Positions 43,058-51,243 of a stretch of DNA of 60,066 bases are shown here, piece after piece (positions within the stretch are counted from its first letter, which is position 1; each line of letters begins with the position of its first letter). The notes under the pieces are model-generated. The model searched no databases. It saw only the letters and a list, made by a program, of their open reading frames with translations, and was not told where the DNA came from. The position numbers and the translations under genes were made by a program. Source of the stretch: Firm-04 sp045600205 (GTDB lineage Bacteria; Bacillota; Clostridia; Oscillospirales; Ruminococcaceae); NCBI GenBank assembly GCA_045600205.1, contig JAZRXM010000015.1, positions 1 through 60,066 on the forward strand, given 5' to 3'.

Positions 43058-44242
43058 TTAGTGATGGAACAGACGCAGACCGCAGAATGCCATTGCAATA
43101 CCGTACTTATCGCACTGCTCAATGACAATGTCATCGCGGATAGAGCCGCCCGGCTCTACGATATACTCAACGCCGCTCTTCTTTGCGCGGTCGATGTTAT
43201 CGGGGAACGGGAAGAAGGCATCCGAACCGAGGCAGACGCCTGTATTCTTTGCGATCCAAGCCTGACGCTCCTCTTTGGTAAAGACAGGAGGCTTTTCGGT
43301 GAATACGCGCTCCCACTCGCCGTCTGCGAGGATATCCATGTAGTCCTCACCGATGTAGAGGTCGATTGCGTTGTCGCGGTCAGGACGCTTGATGTCATCG
43401 CGGAACGGCAGGTTCAGTACCTGCGGAGCCTGACGCAGCCACCAGTTATCAGCTTTTGTGCCTGCGAGTCTGGTGCAGTGGATTCTGGACTGCTGACCTG
43501 CACCGATACCGATCGCCTGACCGTCTTTGACGAAGCAGACGGAGTTGGACTGCGTGTACTTCAGGGTGATCAGGGAGATGATGAGGTCAAATTTCTTGTC
43601 ATCCGGAATGTTCTTGTTCTTGGTGACAATGTTGGAGAGCATGGTTTCCTCGTTGATTGCGAGGTCGTTTCTGCCCTGCTCGAAGGTGATGCCGAATACT
43701 TCCTTATGCTCGATTTTTGCGGGCTCGTAGTTCGGGTCGATCTGTACGATGTTGTAGTTGCCCTTGCGCTTCGTTTTGAGAATCTCCAGTGCCTCATCGG
43801 TATAACCGGGGGCAATGATACCGTCAGAAACCTCACGGGCAATCAGTTTTGCGGTGATGGCATCGCACTCATCGGAGAGGGAGATCCAGTCGCCGAAAGA
43901 GGACATTCTGTCCGCACCTCTTGCTCTTGCGTATGCGCAAGCGAGGGGAGAAAGCTCACCCAGATCGTCTACGAAGTAGATTTTCTTCAGGGTATCGGAA
44001 AGCGGTCTGCCGATTGCGGCACCTGCGGGAGATACGTGCTTGAAAGAAGTTGCAGCGGGCATACCGGTTGCAGCTTTCAGCTCACGGACGAGCTGCCAGC
44101 CGTTGAAAGCATCCAGCAGGTTGATGTATCCGGGGTTGCCGGAAAGTACGGTGATCGGGAGCGCACTGCCGTCATTCATAAAGACGCGTGCAGGCTTCTG
44201 ATTGGGGTTACAGCCGTATTTCAAAAGACGTTCTGTTTCCAT
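43058..44242 (-). CDS. purH: AICAR transformylase (single-function, no IMP cyclohydrolase domain)
   Basis: The 394-residue protein corresponds only to the transformylase part of PurH: LKYGCNPNQKPA at the start, the catalytic Lys-His pair in FKHVSPAG (Lys68, His69), SLSDECDA, SNSVCFVKDGQ and IGAGQQSR. Normal bacterial PurH is ~510 residues with an N-terminal IMP cyclohydrolase domain; here that domain is absent, and the missing activity is supplied by the PurO-type gene immediately upstream. It uses 10-formyltetrahydrofolate to formylate AICAR. The gap to purO is 30 bases. Confidence 0.92.
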   Translation of the reverse strand: METERLLKYGCNPNQKPARVFMNDGSALPITVLSGNPGYINLLDAFNGWQLVRELKAATGMPAATSFKHVSPAGAAIGRPLSDTLKKIYFVDDLGELSPLACAYARARGADRMSSFGDWISLSDECDAITAKLIAREVSDGIIAPGYTDEALEILKTKRKGNYNIVQIDPNYEPAKIEHKEVFGITFEQGRNDLAINEETMLSNIVTKNKNIPDDKKFDLIISLITLKYTQSNSVCFVKDGQAIGIGAGQQSRIHCTRLAGTKADNWWLRQAPQVLNLPFRDDIKRPDRDNAIDLYIGEDYMDILADGEWERVFTEKPPVFTKEERQAWIAKNTGVCLGSDAFFPFPDNIDRAKKSGVEYIVEPGGSIRDDIVIEQCDKYGIAMAFCGLRLFHH

Positions 44243-44272
44243 TTTTGACAGTCCTTTCGATGTTTCGGAGAA

Positions 44273-45004
44273 TTAGTCCTGCTTCGGCGCATTGCCGTAG
44301 CGGTTGACGATTTTGCTGACTGCACTGCCGTCCTCGGGATTGATATAGCGGACGAACAGGGAGATCTTGTTGTCAGCGTTGAGGCTGTTCCAGAGAAGCT
44401 GGGTAAAGCCGTCGATATCATCGGGAATCGAAACGAGTTTCGGTTCGCCCTCGAAGCTGGGCAGCGGGTTGCCGTCACCGACATAGGTGTGGATGAAGTG
44501 ACCCTGACCTGCAACGGGATTCTGATAAGAGAAGGTGAAACGCTGGCAGGAGCTGGGATCGCCGTTTGCGCTTTTCAGAATGGAAAGTGCGTAGTTGAAG
44601 CTGCCGTTTTCGCAGCGGATGATGCCCGAAATACGAGGTGTGTAGTTGGGGGCATCGGGTTCAAATTCACGCGCACGCAGACCCTGCTCAAAGGTGAACT
44701 GGTGGTTCATTGCGTCGTAAATGGTATCGGTCTGGTCGCCGTTGGTCACGATGGTCTTGTTGCCAAGAACGCGGACAGGCGAATAGATGATGAGGGACGG
44801 ATCCGTGCATTTGCTCTCATCGTAAGCCTGTGTTTTCAAGCCGGCACCATCGGGAACGAAGATACGGTTTCGGGAGTTTTCGCTTCTGCCCATGATGAAA
44901 TATGCGCAGACTGCGGACTTGCCGTTTGCACTTCTGCCGAGGATGATACCTCTGCCGGGATAGCTGTTATTTTCCAGCTCTTGGGAAAGGGAAATCATTT
45001 TCAT
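44273..45004 (-). CDS. purO: IMP cyclohydrolase, PurO type
   Basis: The 243-residue protein matches the IMP cyclohydrolase family first known from archaea: YPGRGIILGRSANGK, AYFIMGRSENSRNR, IYSPVRVLGNKTIVTNGDQTDTI (in parts), TPRISGII. It closes the purine ring (FAICAR to IMP). It is unrelated to the MGS-fold cyclohydrolase domain of normal PurH. Its place directly before a cyclohydrolase-less transformylase supports the assignment. The ATG follows GGAGGT, 38 bases after purN. Confidence 0.9.
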   Translation of the reverse strand: MKMISLSQELENNSYPGRGIILGRSANGKSAVCAYFIMGRSENSRNRIFVPDGAGLKTQAYDESKCTDPSLIIYSPVRVLGNKTIVTNGDQTDTIYDAMNHQFTFEQGLRAREFEPDAPNYTPRISGIIRCENGSFNYALSILKSANGDPSSCQRFTFSYQNPVAGQGHFIHTYVGDGNPLPSFEGEPKLVSIPDDIDGFTQLLWNSLNADNKISLFVRYINPEDGSAVSKIVNRYGNAPKQD

Positions 45005-45042
45005 TGGATTGACCTCCGTTTGATAACTTTTGTGGGGATACT

Positions 45043-45753
45043 TTAATCCTCGATATACACCTTGCCGTCACAGACGGTGAGTTTGTCCTCGCAGAACAGT
45101 CTGACTGCTTCGGGGAGGATCTTCCATTCCGCTTCCTCCATGACGCGCTTCTGGAGCGTTTCAGGCGTGTCATTCTGTTTGACAGCAACCGCTTTCTGGA
45201 GGATGATCGGACCGCCGTCGCACACTTCGTTGACGAAATGTACGGTTGCGCCCGTCACCTTGACGCCCTTTTCGAGGACGGCTTCATGGACGTGCAGACC
45301 GTAGAATCCCTTGCCGCAGAAGCTCGGGATCAGTGCGGGGTGTACGTTCATCATTTTATTCGGATATGCGCGGCAAATGCTCTTATCAAGAATGGTCATG
45401 AAGCCTGCCTGCACGATCAGGTCTGCAAATTCCTCGTAGAATGCTTCGAGCATGGCACTGCTGTAAGCTTCCTGTGTCAGGAACGATTTGCGCGGGATCA
45501 CGCGGGTAGGGATGCCGTTTTCCTTTGCACGGACCAGTGCGTAGGCATCGGCACGGGAGCTGATGACACAGGTGATGCGTCCGCCGCCCAGTTCTCCGCG
45601 GTTTTGCGCGTCAATGAGAGCCTGCAAATTGGTACCGCCGCCTGATACGAGTACGACGATCTTTTTGCGCGGGATATCAACGCCTTCGCGCGGGTCACGC
45701 CAGTTTTCGTCATCCATGTCAGTGAAGGTTTCGTTCATTGGTACGTCAGCCAT
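45043..45753 (-). CDS. purN: Phosphoribosylglycinamide formyltransferase
   Basis: The 236-residue enzyme formylates GAR with 10-formyltetrahydrofolate. The core (~30-236) has VLVSGGGTNLQALI, the catalytic Asn-His-Asp set in NVHPALIPSF and EVCDGGPII. The first ~30 residues (to DIPRKK) are an acidic extension not seen in short PurN. ATG 45753 follows AGAGGTG; upstream in-frame codons overlap purM and are ignored. Gap to purM is 31 bases. Confidence 0.94.
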   Translation of the reverse strand: MADVPMNETFTDMDDENWRDPREGVDIPRKKIVVLVSGGGTNLQALIDAQNRGELGGGRITCVISSRADAYALVRAKENGIPTRVIPRKSFLTQEAYSSAMLEAFYEEFADLIVQAGFMTILDKSICRAYPNKMMNVHPALIPSFCGKGFYGLHVHEAVLEKGVKVTGATVHFVNEVCDGGPIILQKAVAVKQNDTPETLQKRVMEEAEWKILPEAVRLFCEDKLTVCDGKVYIED

Positions 45754-45784
45754 ATGCACACCTCTTTTGTATGATTTTGCGTGA

Positions 45785-46828
45785 TTATTCGATGATAACG
45801 CCTTCGGTGCCCTCAACCAGTTCGCCGAGGATATAAGCGTCCTCGCCGGTGGATTTGAGTGCGGCAATTGCCTTGTCGGCATCCTGCGGAGCAACGGAAA
45901 CGATCATACCGACGCCCATGTTGAAGGTATTGAACATATCACGCTCAGGGATGTTGCCTGTGCGTGCGATGAGGTCGAAGATCGGGAGAACACGGACATT
46001 GCTGCGCGGGATTCTTGCCGTCAGCCCTGCGGGCAGACTGCGCGGAATGTTCTCGTAGAAGCCGCCGCCCGTGATGTGAGAAATCGACTTGACATTGACC
46101 TGCGAAAGCAGATTCAGAATCGACTTGACGTAGATTCTGGTCGGGGTGAGCAGGCACTCACCGAGGGTCGTGCCGAGGTCAGCGAAATGTCTTGCGAGGT
46201 TCTGCTCGTTGATGGCAAACACCTTGCGAACCAGCGAAAAACCGTTGGAATGCACGCCGGTGGAGGGCAGTGCGATCAGGACATCGCCTGCCTTCTGGCT
46301 TGCGGTGTTGAGAATCTTCTTCTTATCGACAATACCGACGGTGAAGCCGGCGAGGTCGTATTCCTCATCGGGCATCATGCCGGGATGCTCTGCGGTTTCG
46401 CCGCCGATCAGAGCGCATTCGGACTGTACACAGCCCTCTGCAACGCCCTTGACGATCTCGGCGATTTTTTCGGGATAGTTCTTTCCGCAGGCGATATAAT
46501 CGAGGAAGAACAGCGGCTTTGCACCGCAGCAAATGACGTCGTTGACGCACATTGCAACGCAGTCGATACCGATGGTATCGTGTTTATCCATCAGAAATGC
46601 GATTTTCAGCTTGGTGCCAACGCCGTCTGTGCCTGAAACGAGGACAGGTTCCTCCATACCCTTCATATCAGGTGCAAACAGACCGCCGAAGCCGCCGATG
46701 CCGTCCAGAACGCCGCTGGTGATTGTGCGGGCAACGTGCTGTTTCATCAGTTCTACCGAGCGGTAGCCTGCTGTAACGTCAACGCCTGCTTTTTTGTAGC
46801 TTTCAGAGAAGCTGTTCTTGTTTTCCAT
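45785..46828 (-). CDS. purM: Phosphoribosylformylglycinamidine cyclo-ligase (AIR synthase)
   Basis: The 347-residue ATP-dependent enzyme closes the imidazole ring to give AIR. It shows SYKKAGVDVTAG, GTDGVGTKLKIAF, CVNDVICCGAKPLFFLDY, GGETAEHPGM and SHITGGGFYENIPR. ATG 46828 follows AAAGGAT. It lies 46 bases behind purF. purL, which supplies its substrate, is not in this window. Confidence 0.95.
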   Translation of the reverse strand: MENKNSFSESYKKAGVDVTAGYRSVELMKQHVARTITSGVLDGIGGFGGLFAPDMKGMEEPVLVSGTDGVGTKLKIAFLMDKHDTIGIDCVAMCVNDVICCGAKPLFFLDYIACGKNYPEKIAEIVKGVAEGCVQSECALIGGETAEHPGMMPDEEYDLAGFTVGIVDKKKILNTASQKAGDVLIALPSTGVHSNGFSLVRKVFAINEQNLARHFADLGTTLGECLLTPTRIYVKSILNLLSQVNVKSISHITGGGFYENIPRSLPAGLTARIPRSNVRVLPIFDLIARTGNIPERDMFNTFNMGVGMIVSVAPQDADKAIAALKSTGEDAYILGELVEGTEGVIIE

Positions 46829-46874
46829 GCAGTGTAAATCCTTTCTTCGTGTGGGATTTCGTGGATGAAGCCGC

Positions 46875-48278
46875 TTACTCTTTGCCTGTCCAGCAGTAGG
46901 TACAGAGCATATCGGGATCAATGCCGACTGCTTCCTTGACATCTGCGAGCAAGTGATACTTCAGCGAGGTGAAGTTCAGACGCTTGCGGATCTCCTCCAC
47001 CATTGCGTTGTAACGCTCGGAGTCATCTACGCAGTACTCAGCGAGATGGTCGTCATTGCCGTCAAAATCGCGGATGACCTGCCGTGCGATCAGATCCATT
47101 TCGGATTTGGAACGCGAGAAGTTCAGATATTTGCATCCGAACATACTGGGTGGGGATGCCGAGCGGATATGGACCTCTTTTGCGCCGTTTTCGTACAGGA
47201 ATTGTACGGTTTCGCGCATCTGTGTGCCTCTGACGATGGAATCGTCAAGGAACAGCAGTTTTTTGCCGGTAATGAGCTGTTCGACAGGAATCAGCTTCAT
47301 GCGGGCAATGAGGTTTCGCATGGACTGGTGGCGCGGCATAAAGCTGCGCGGCCATGTCGGGGTATACTTGATAAAAGGTCTGGCAAAGCAGATGCCGCTT
47401 TCGTTGGCGTATCCGATTGCGTGACCGTTGCCCGAATCGGGAATGCCTGCAACGTAGTCCACATCAATGCCCTGATCGCGCTTGGCAAGCAGCGCACCGC
47501 AGCGGTTACGCATCACTTCGACGTTCACGCCCTCATAGCAGGAGGTGGTGTAGCCGTAGTAGATCCACAGGAATGCACAGATCTTCATTTTCTTGTTCGG
47601 CTGCATGACGGTTTCGCAATGCTCCGCATCAAAGAAAACGATCTCGCCCGGACCCAGATCACGGACATAGTGATATTGCAGGTTCATGTAGGAGAAGGAC
47701 TCAAAGCAGGCGACATTTGCGCCGTCCTTGTGTCCGAGGATGATCGGGGTGCGTCCCATGAGGTCGCGGGCAGCATAGATGCCGTCCTTGGTCATCAGGA
47801 GCAGTGTGAGGGAACCGTCAATTTTGCTCTGCGCGTAGCGGATGCCCTCGGGGATGCTGTCGCACTGGTTGATCAGTGCAGCGACCAGCTCCGTGTTGTT
47901 GATGACACTGCCGCTCGCCTCGGTGAAGTGGCTTGCGCCGCTTTTGAACACTTCATCGACCAGTTCTTCGGTATTGTTGATCCGACCGACGGTCGTCAGG
48001 GCATAACTGCCCAGATGCGAGCGGATCATGATCGGCTGCGGGTCGGTATCGCTGATGCAGCCGATACCCATGCGACCGTGCATATCGTTCATATCGCCCT
48101 CGAACTTGGTGCGGAAGGGTGTATTTTCAATGTTGTGGATGGCACGCTGAAAGCCCTCTGTATCGCTGTAAACACTCATACCGCCTCTGCGTGCGCCGAG
48201 GTGGGTATGGTAATCTGTGCCGAAAAAGAGATCTGCGACACAATCTTCGCGTGAAGCTACGCCGAATAAGCCTCCCAT
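46875..48278 (-). CDS. purF: Amidophosphoribosyltransferase lacking the glutaminase cysteine
   Basis: The 467-residue protein has the PurF layout: an N-terminal Ntn-type glutaminase fold, then a phosphoribosyltransferase domain with PRPP loop LDDSIVRGTQ (344-353). It begins MGGLFGVAS, where active enzymes have a Cys as residue 1 of the mature chain; the start is fixed by GGAGG 8 bases upstream, and there is no propeptide. Glutamine hydrolysis is therefore not expected, and the enzyme may use free ammonia or an ammonia donor. Four cysteines that could hold the 4Fe-4S cluster of Bacillus-type PurF remain (234, 382, 459, 462). RRGG (30-33) of the glutaminase fold is also kept. Genomes with this form may also carry a normal PurF elsewhere. 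Confidence 0.87.
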   Translation of the reverse strand: MGGLFGVASREDCVADLFFGTDYHTHLGARRGGMSVYSDTEGFQRAIHNIENTPFRTKFEGDMNDMHGRMGIGCISDTDPQPIMIRSHLGSYALTTVGRINNTEELVDEVFKSGASHFTEASGSVINNTELVAALINQCDSIPEGIRYAQSKIDGSLTLLLMTKDGIYAARDLMGRTPIILGHKDGANVACFESFSYMNLQYHYVRDLGPGEIVFFDAEHCETVMQPNKKMKICAFLWIYYGYTTSCYEGVNVEVMRNRCGALLAKRDQGIDVDYVAGIPDSGNGHAIGYANESGICFARPFIKYTPTWPRSFMPRHQSMRNLIARMKLIPVEQLITGKKLLFLDDSIVRGTQMRETVQFLYENGAKEVHIRSASPPSMFGCKYLNFSRSKSEMDLIARQVIRDFDGNDDHLAEYCVDDSERYNAMVEEIRKRLNFTSLKYHLLADVKEAVGIDPDMLCTYCWTGKE

Positions 48279-48345
48279 AAATTTCCTCCGTTCTGTGGTT
48301 GTTTCAAACCGAATGTGTTTTGCTTTCTGGAGAAAATGTTGTGGA

Positions 48346-49062
48346 TTATTTGCCCATCAGACGCTTCATGATCTCCTGGTATGCTTCTTCGACGCCGCCC
48401 ATATCTCTGCGGAAACGGTCTTTGTCGAGCTTTTCGTGAGTGGTGCTGTCCCAGAAACGGCAGGTATCGGGAGAGATCTCGTCTGCCAGAATGATCTGAT
48501 CATGGAAACGACCGAACTCGATCTTGAAGTCGATCAGGTCAATGTTGAGCTGCTTGAAGAACTTGACCATGTATGCGTTGACAGCGAAAGCATACTTGGT
48601 GATGGTGTCGATTTCTTCCTGTGTTGCAAGACCCAGACCCAGTGCGTAGTAGCTGTTGATGAAGGGGTCATGCAGTTCATCGTTCTTGTAGCTGAATTCG
48701 AGGGTCGGCTGCTTGAGCGGTGTACCTTCCTCGATGCCGAGCTTCTTGGAGAAGCTGCCTGCTGCAACATTGCGGACGATGACTTCCAGCGGAACGATGG
48801 AAACCTTCTTGACGAGGGTCTCACGCTCGCTCAGTTCCTCGACAAAGTGGGTCGGGATGCCTTCTTTTTCGAGCATCTGGAACATATAGTTGGTCATCTG
48901 GTTGTTGATGACGCCCTTGCCCTTGATGGTACCTTTCTTGGCACCGTCGCCTGCGGTTGCGTCGTCCTTGTAGTCAACGATGACGAGATCGGGATCGTTG
49001 GTTGCAAAGACCTTTTTTGCTTTGCCCGCGTAGAGCTGTTCAGCTTTGACAATGTTTTCCAT
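48346..49062 (-). CDS. purC: SAICAR synthetase
   Basis: The 238-residue enzyme joins aspartate to CAIR using ATP. It shows AEQLYAGKAKKVF, VDYKDDATAGDG, the signature PLEVIVRNVAAGS, LIDFKIEFGR and LADEISPDTCRFWD. ATG 49062 has GGAGG 8 bases upstream. It lies 66 bases after purE and 67 before purF. Confidence 0.95.
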   Translation of the reverse strand: MENIVKAEQLYAGKAKKVFATNDPDLVIVDYKDDATAGDGAKKGTIKGKGVINNQMTNYMFQMLEKEGIPTHFVEELSERETLVKKVSIVPLEVIVRNVAAGSFSKKLGIEEGTPLKQPTLEFSYKNDELHDPFINSYYALGLGLATQEEIDTITKYAFAVNAYMVKFFKQLNIDLIDFKIEFGRFHDQIILADEISPDTCRFWDSTTHEKLDKDRFRRDMGGVEEAYQEIMKRLMGK

Positions 49063-49128
49063 GGGAAGTTCCTCCATATATATATAAATTTAGCTTTGGT
49101 AACGAAAAATTACGGGTGCTGCAATGAT

Positions 49129-49626
49129 TTACAGCGCTGCAAGCTGTTCCTGCAAAGCGGCATCCTTTTTGATGACGCCCTCGATCATGGCAGCTTTTCT
49201 GGCGCGGAGCTGTTCAGCAAGGTTCTCATCAGAGAGTGCGAGCATCTGAACTGCGAGAATTGCCGCATTGTTTGCGCCGTTGATGGCAACGGTTGCTACG
49301 GGGATGCCGGAAGGCATCTGAACGGTAGCGAGCAGTGCATCCAAACCGTCGAGCTGGGATGCGGAAATCGGCAGACCAATGACGGGCAGTGTAGTATGTC
49401 CGGCAAGCACGCCTGCGAGATGTGCCGCCTTTCCTGCACAGGCAATGATGACGCCGAACCCGTTTTTCTCTGCATTTTCTGCAAATTCAGCAGCAAGTGC
49501 AGGGGTACGGTGTGCGCTCATAACGTGCGCTTCGAAGGGGACACCGAAGCTTTTCAGTTCGGTGAGGGCATTTTTGACAACGGGGAAATCGCTGTCGCTG
49601 CCCATGATGACTGCAACTTTTTTCAT
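49129..49626 (-). CDS. purE: N5-carboxyaminoimidazole ribonucleotide mutase, class I PurE
   Basis: The 165-residue protein rearranges N5-CAIR to CAIR. It shows MGSDSDFP, the active-site MSAHRTP and CAGKAAHLAGVLAGHT (one Gly of the usual AGGAAHLPG is Lys), and PISASQLDGLDALLATVQMPSGIPVAT in parts. The start at 49626 follows AAAGGA. It is the first pur gene, 42 bases after the WG-repeat gene; no separate promoter or purine riboswitch is seen in the gap. Confidence 0.94.
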   Translation of the reverse strand: MKKVAVIMGSDSDFPVVKNALTELKSFGVPFEAHVMSAHRTPALAAEFAENAEKNGFGVIIACAGKAAHLAGVLAGHTTLPVIGLPISASQLDGLDALLATVQMPSGIPVATVAINGANNAAILAVQMLALSDENLAEQLRARKAAMIEGVIKKDAALQEQLAAL

Positions 49627-49668
49627 AAACAACAGGTTCCTTTCTGTATGTACTGTCCGCTGCAAGCA

Positions 49669-50649
49669 TCAGCTTACGAGCGGGTCAAAGAAGGCGGAAT
49701 AGCCGTAAGTGCCGCTTGGGTTGACCGAAATCGTCAGCGACATGGAGGTTTCGACACGTTCTGCGGTGCCGTTTGCATTGGTGCGCGTATATACAATGTG
49801 CATCTGCACAAGATAATTCGGGAATGTCGGAGAGTCAAGAATTTTCACTCTGGTCACCTTGGCGGAGCGCAGAATGCAGTCCGCGTAGTGATAAGCAACC
49901 AACACTGCGGAGGAATCCTCACCGCTGACCAGCGAAGGGTCAAGGGAGGCATTCGGTGTCAGAAAGAGGTATGACAGATAGTTGGCGGCAGTATCGCCCA
50001 AATGCCGCAGGGTTGTGGCATTGGGTGCAGAGTCAAGCTGAAATTCGCTCAGATCCATATTCAGCTTTTGCAGCCCTACACGATGCTCAGTATGCCAGGA
50101 GTGCAGTTTGAGGTCATTGCCCACAATGGTTGCCACATAGAGATTAGAGCCTTGTTTCAAAGAAATCAGCCCATCCTGATAGTCGTAATGATCCCATGCA
50201 ATATCAGTCCAGCGCGTACCGTTGTTGCGGTAAAGGTGGTACTTGACTTCTTCGTACAAGCCTTCGCCCTCGTGGATCTCCGCGACCCAAAGACCGTCTT
50301 TGCCGACAGGCGTGATGCTTGTGTAGATAAACGGGATCAATACCTCGCCGCTGTAATTGATCATGCCGAACAGTCCGTGGGATACGGCACTTTTCTTCGC
50401 AATCAGGATATCATTGCCCATCATGAGCAGATGATTCCATTCCGGTTTGACAATCACACGACCGCTGCCTGTCCGCACACCCCAGAGTCCGTTTTCGACA
50501 TACAGGGAGATCGAAGTCGGCTCGGTGACTTTTTCCACGGTGTAATTCGGCTCAATGGCACGCGTTTTGGCAATTTCGGTCAGTTCAATTGCCAGAATCA
50601 GCAGCATGAGCATCAAGGTCAGCAGCAGCGGCTTCATATGGCGTTCCAT
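49669..50649 (-). CDS. WG-repeat protein with N-terminal membrane anchor
   Basis: The 326-residue protein has an N-terminal membrane helix or uncleaved signal (~5-27) and then at least two WG/KWG repeats (GLWGVRTGSGRVIVKPEW and GLFGMINYSGEVLIPFIY). The C-terminal ~130 residues resemble no family I know. The extracellular side is the likely site. AAAGGACG precedes the ATG. It lies between queT (33-base gap) and purE on the same strand and so may be co-transcribed with both; a functional link is not evident. Confidence 0.75.
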   Translation of the reverse strand: MERHMKPLLLTLMLMLLILAIELTEIAKTRAIEPNYTVEKVTEPTSISLYVENGLWGVRTGSGRVIVKPEWNHLLMMGNDILIAKKSAVSHGLFGMINYSGEVLIPFIYTSITPVGKDGLWVAEIHEGEGLYEEVKYHLYRNNGTRWTDIAWDHYDYQDGLISLKQGSNLYVATIVGNDLKLHSWHTEHRVGLQKLNMDLSEFQLDSAPNATTLRHLGDTAANYLSYLFLTPNASLDPSLVSGEDSSAVLVAYHYADCILRSAKVTRVKILDSPTFPNYLVQMHIVYTRTNANGTAERVETSMSLTISVNPSGTYGYSAFFDPLVS

Positions 50650-50682
50650 GGGCAGGCGTCCTTTCGTCAGAATAGCGGGGTA

Positions 50683-51183
50683 TCATTCGTGCGGTTCGGA
50701 ATACGGCGCACCGATCAGCCTGCACAAAAGCTTTGACTGTCTTGCGCGGCGCATCAGCGGCAGCCCGATGACAGCCACAGAGATGATCTCACCGGCCGCA
50801 ACGCCCGCAGCTCCCAGTAGAAACGGAACATCCAGAAACAGAAAAAGCTCTGCACCGACCAGCAGACCATTTGTGACAGCGGGAATCAATGCGGCAATCA
50901 CAGGCTTTTTGATGCGGTACATCAGCAAAGCCGCAAGAAGCGTTGCTGCCGTACCGAATAAGAAGTCCGCAGCCATACCGCTGAACAGGTTTGCGATCAT
51001 ACAGCCAATCGTCAGGGCAACGCACCAGCGTTTGCGAAAAATGCACAGTAGCATCAAAGCCTCGGAAATACGCACTTGAACGGCACCGTAGGAGAACGGC
51101 GCAAGCAAAACGGTCAAGGCTGCGTAAATTGCTGCGACCACGGCGGTCTGTGCCATGCTGGATACGGGGATTTTGCGGGACAT
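50683..51183 (-). CDS. queT: QueT family transporter (queuosine precursor, ECF S-component type)
   Basis: The 166-residue membrane protein has five to six helices and the QueT family pattern APFSYGAVQVRISEALML, GCMIANLFSGM and DFLFGTAATLLAA. QueT proteins bind queuosine precursors and work with a shared energy-coupling module encoded elsewhere. A preQ1-I riboswitch lies directly upstream and covers its ribosome site (AAGGAGGG), which strongly supports the function. The start at ATG 51183 is set by that site; the frame upstream is riboswitch sequence. Confidence 0.9.
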   Translation of the reverse strand: MSRKIPVSSMAQTAVVAAIYAALTVLLAPFSYGAVQVRISEALMLLCIFRKRWCVALTIGCMIANLFSGMAADFLFGTAATLLAALLMYRIKKPVIAALIPAVTNGLLVGAELFLFLDVPFLLGAAGVAAGEIISVAVIGLPLMRRARQSKLLCRLIGAPYSEPHE

Positions 51184-51192
51184 GGGTGAAAC

Positions 51193-51230
51193 CCTCCTTG
51201 TTTTCTGCTGGTTATCAAGGAAACAGCATA
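51193..51230 (-). promoter_or_regulatory. preQ1-I riboswitch upstream of queT
   Basis: On the minus strand stem P1 pairs TGCTG (51228-51224) with CAGCA (51210-51206). The 13-base loop between begins TTTC, as in the class, where the cytosine reads the ligand, and ends TAAC. An A-rich tail (GAAAA) follows, and CAAGG (51200-51196) can pair back to CCTTG in the loop (51220-51216), giving an H-type pseudoknot. CAAGG overlaps the Shine-Dalgarno AAGGAGGG of queT, so ligand binding would block translation. Size (~33 bases), order and the ACAAGG end match the Thermoanaerobacter type. Confidence 0.85.
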
Positions 51231-51243
51231 TCAAAAAATGAGA

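Noticed and set aside
48217..49974. 585-codon plus-strand open frame opposite purC and purE
   Set aside because: It crosses several well-defined pur genes and has no motif or start signal.
51184..51243. preQ1-II or preQ1-III riboswitch upstream of queT
   Set aside because: Only 60 bases separate the neighbouring stop from queT, too little for class III, and the loop and tail fit class I.
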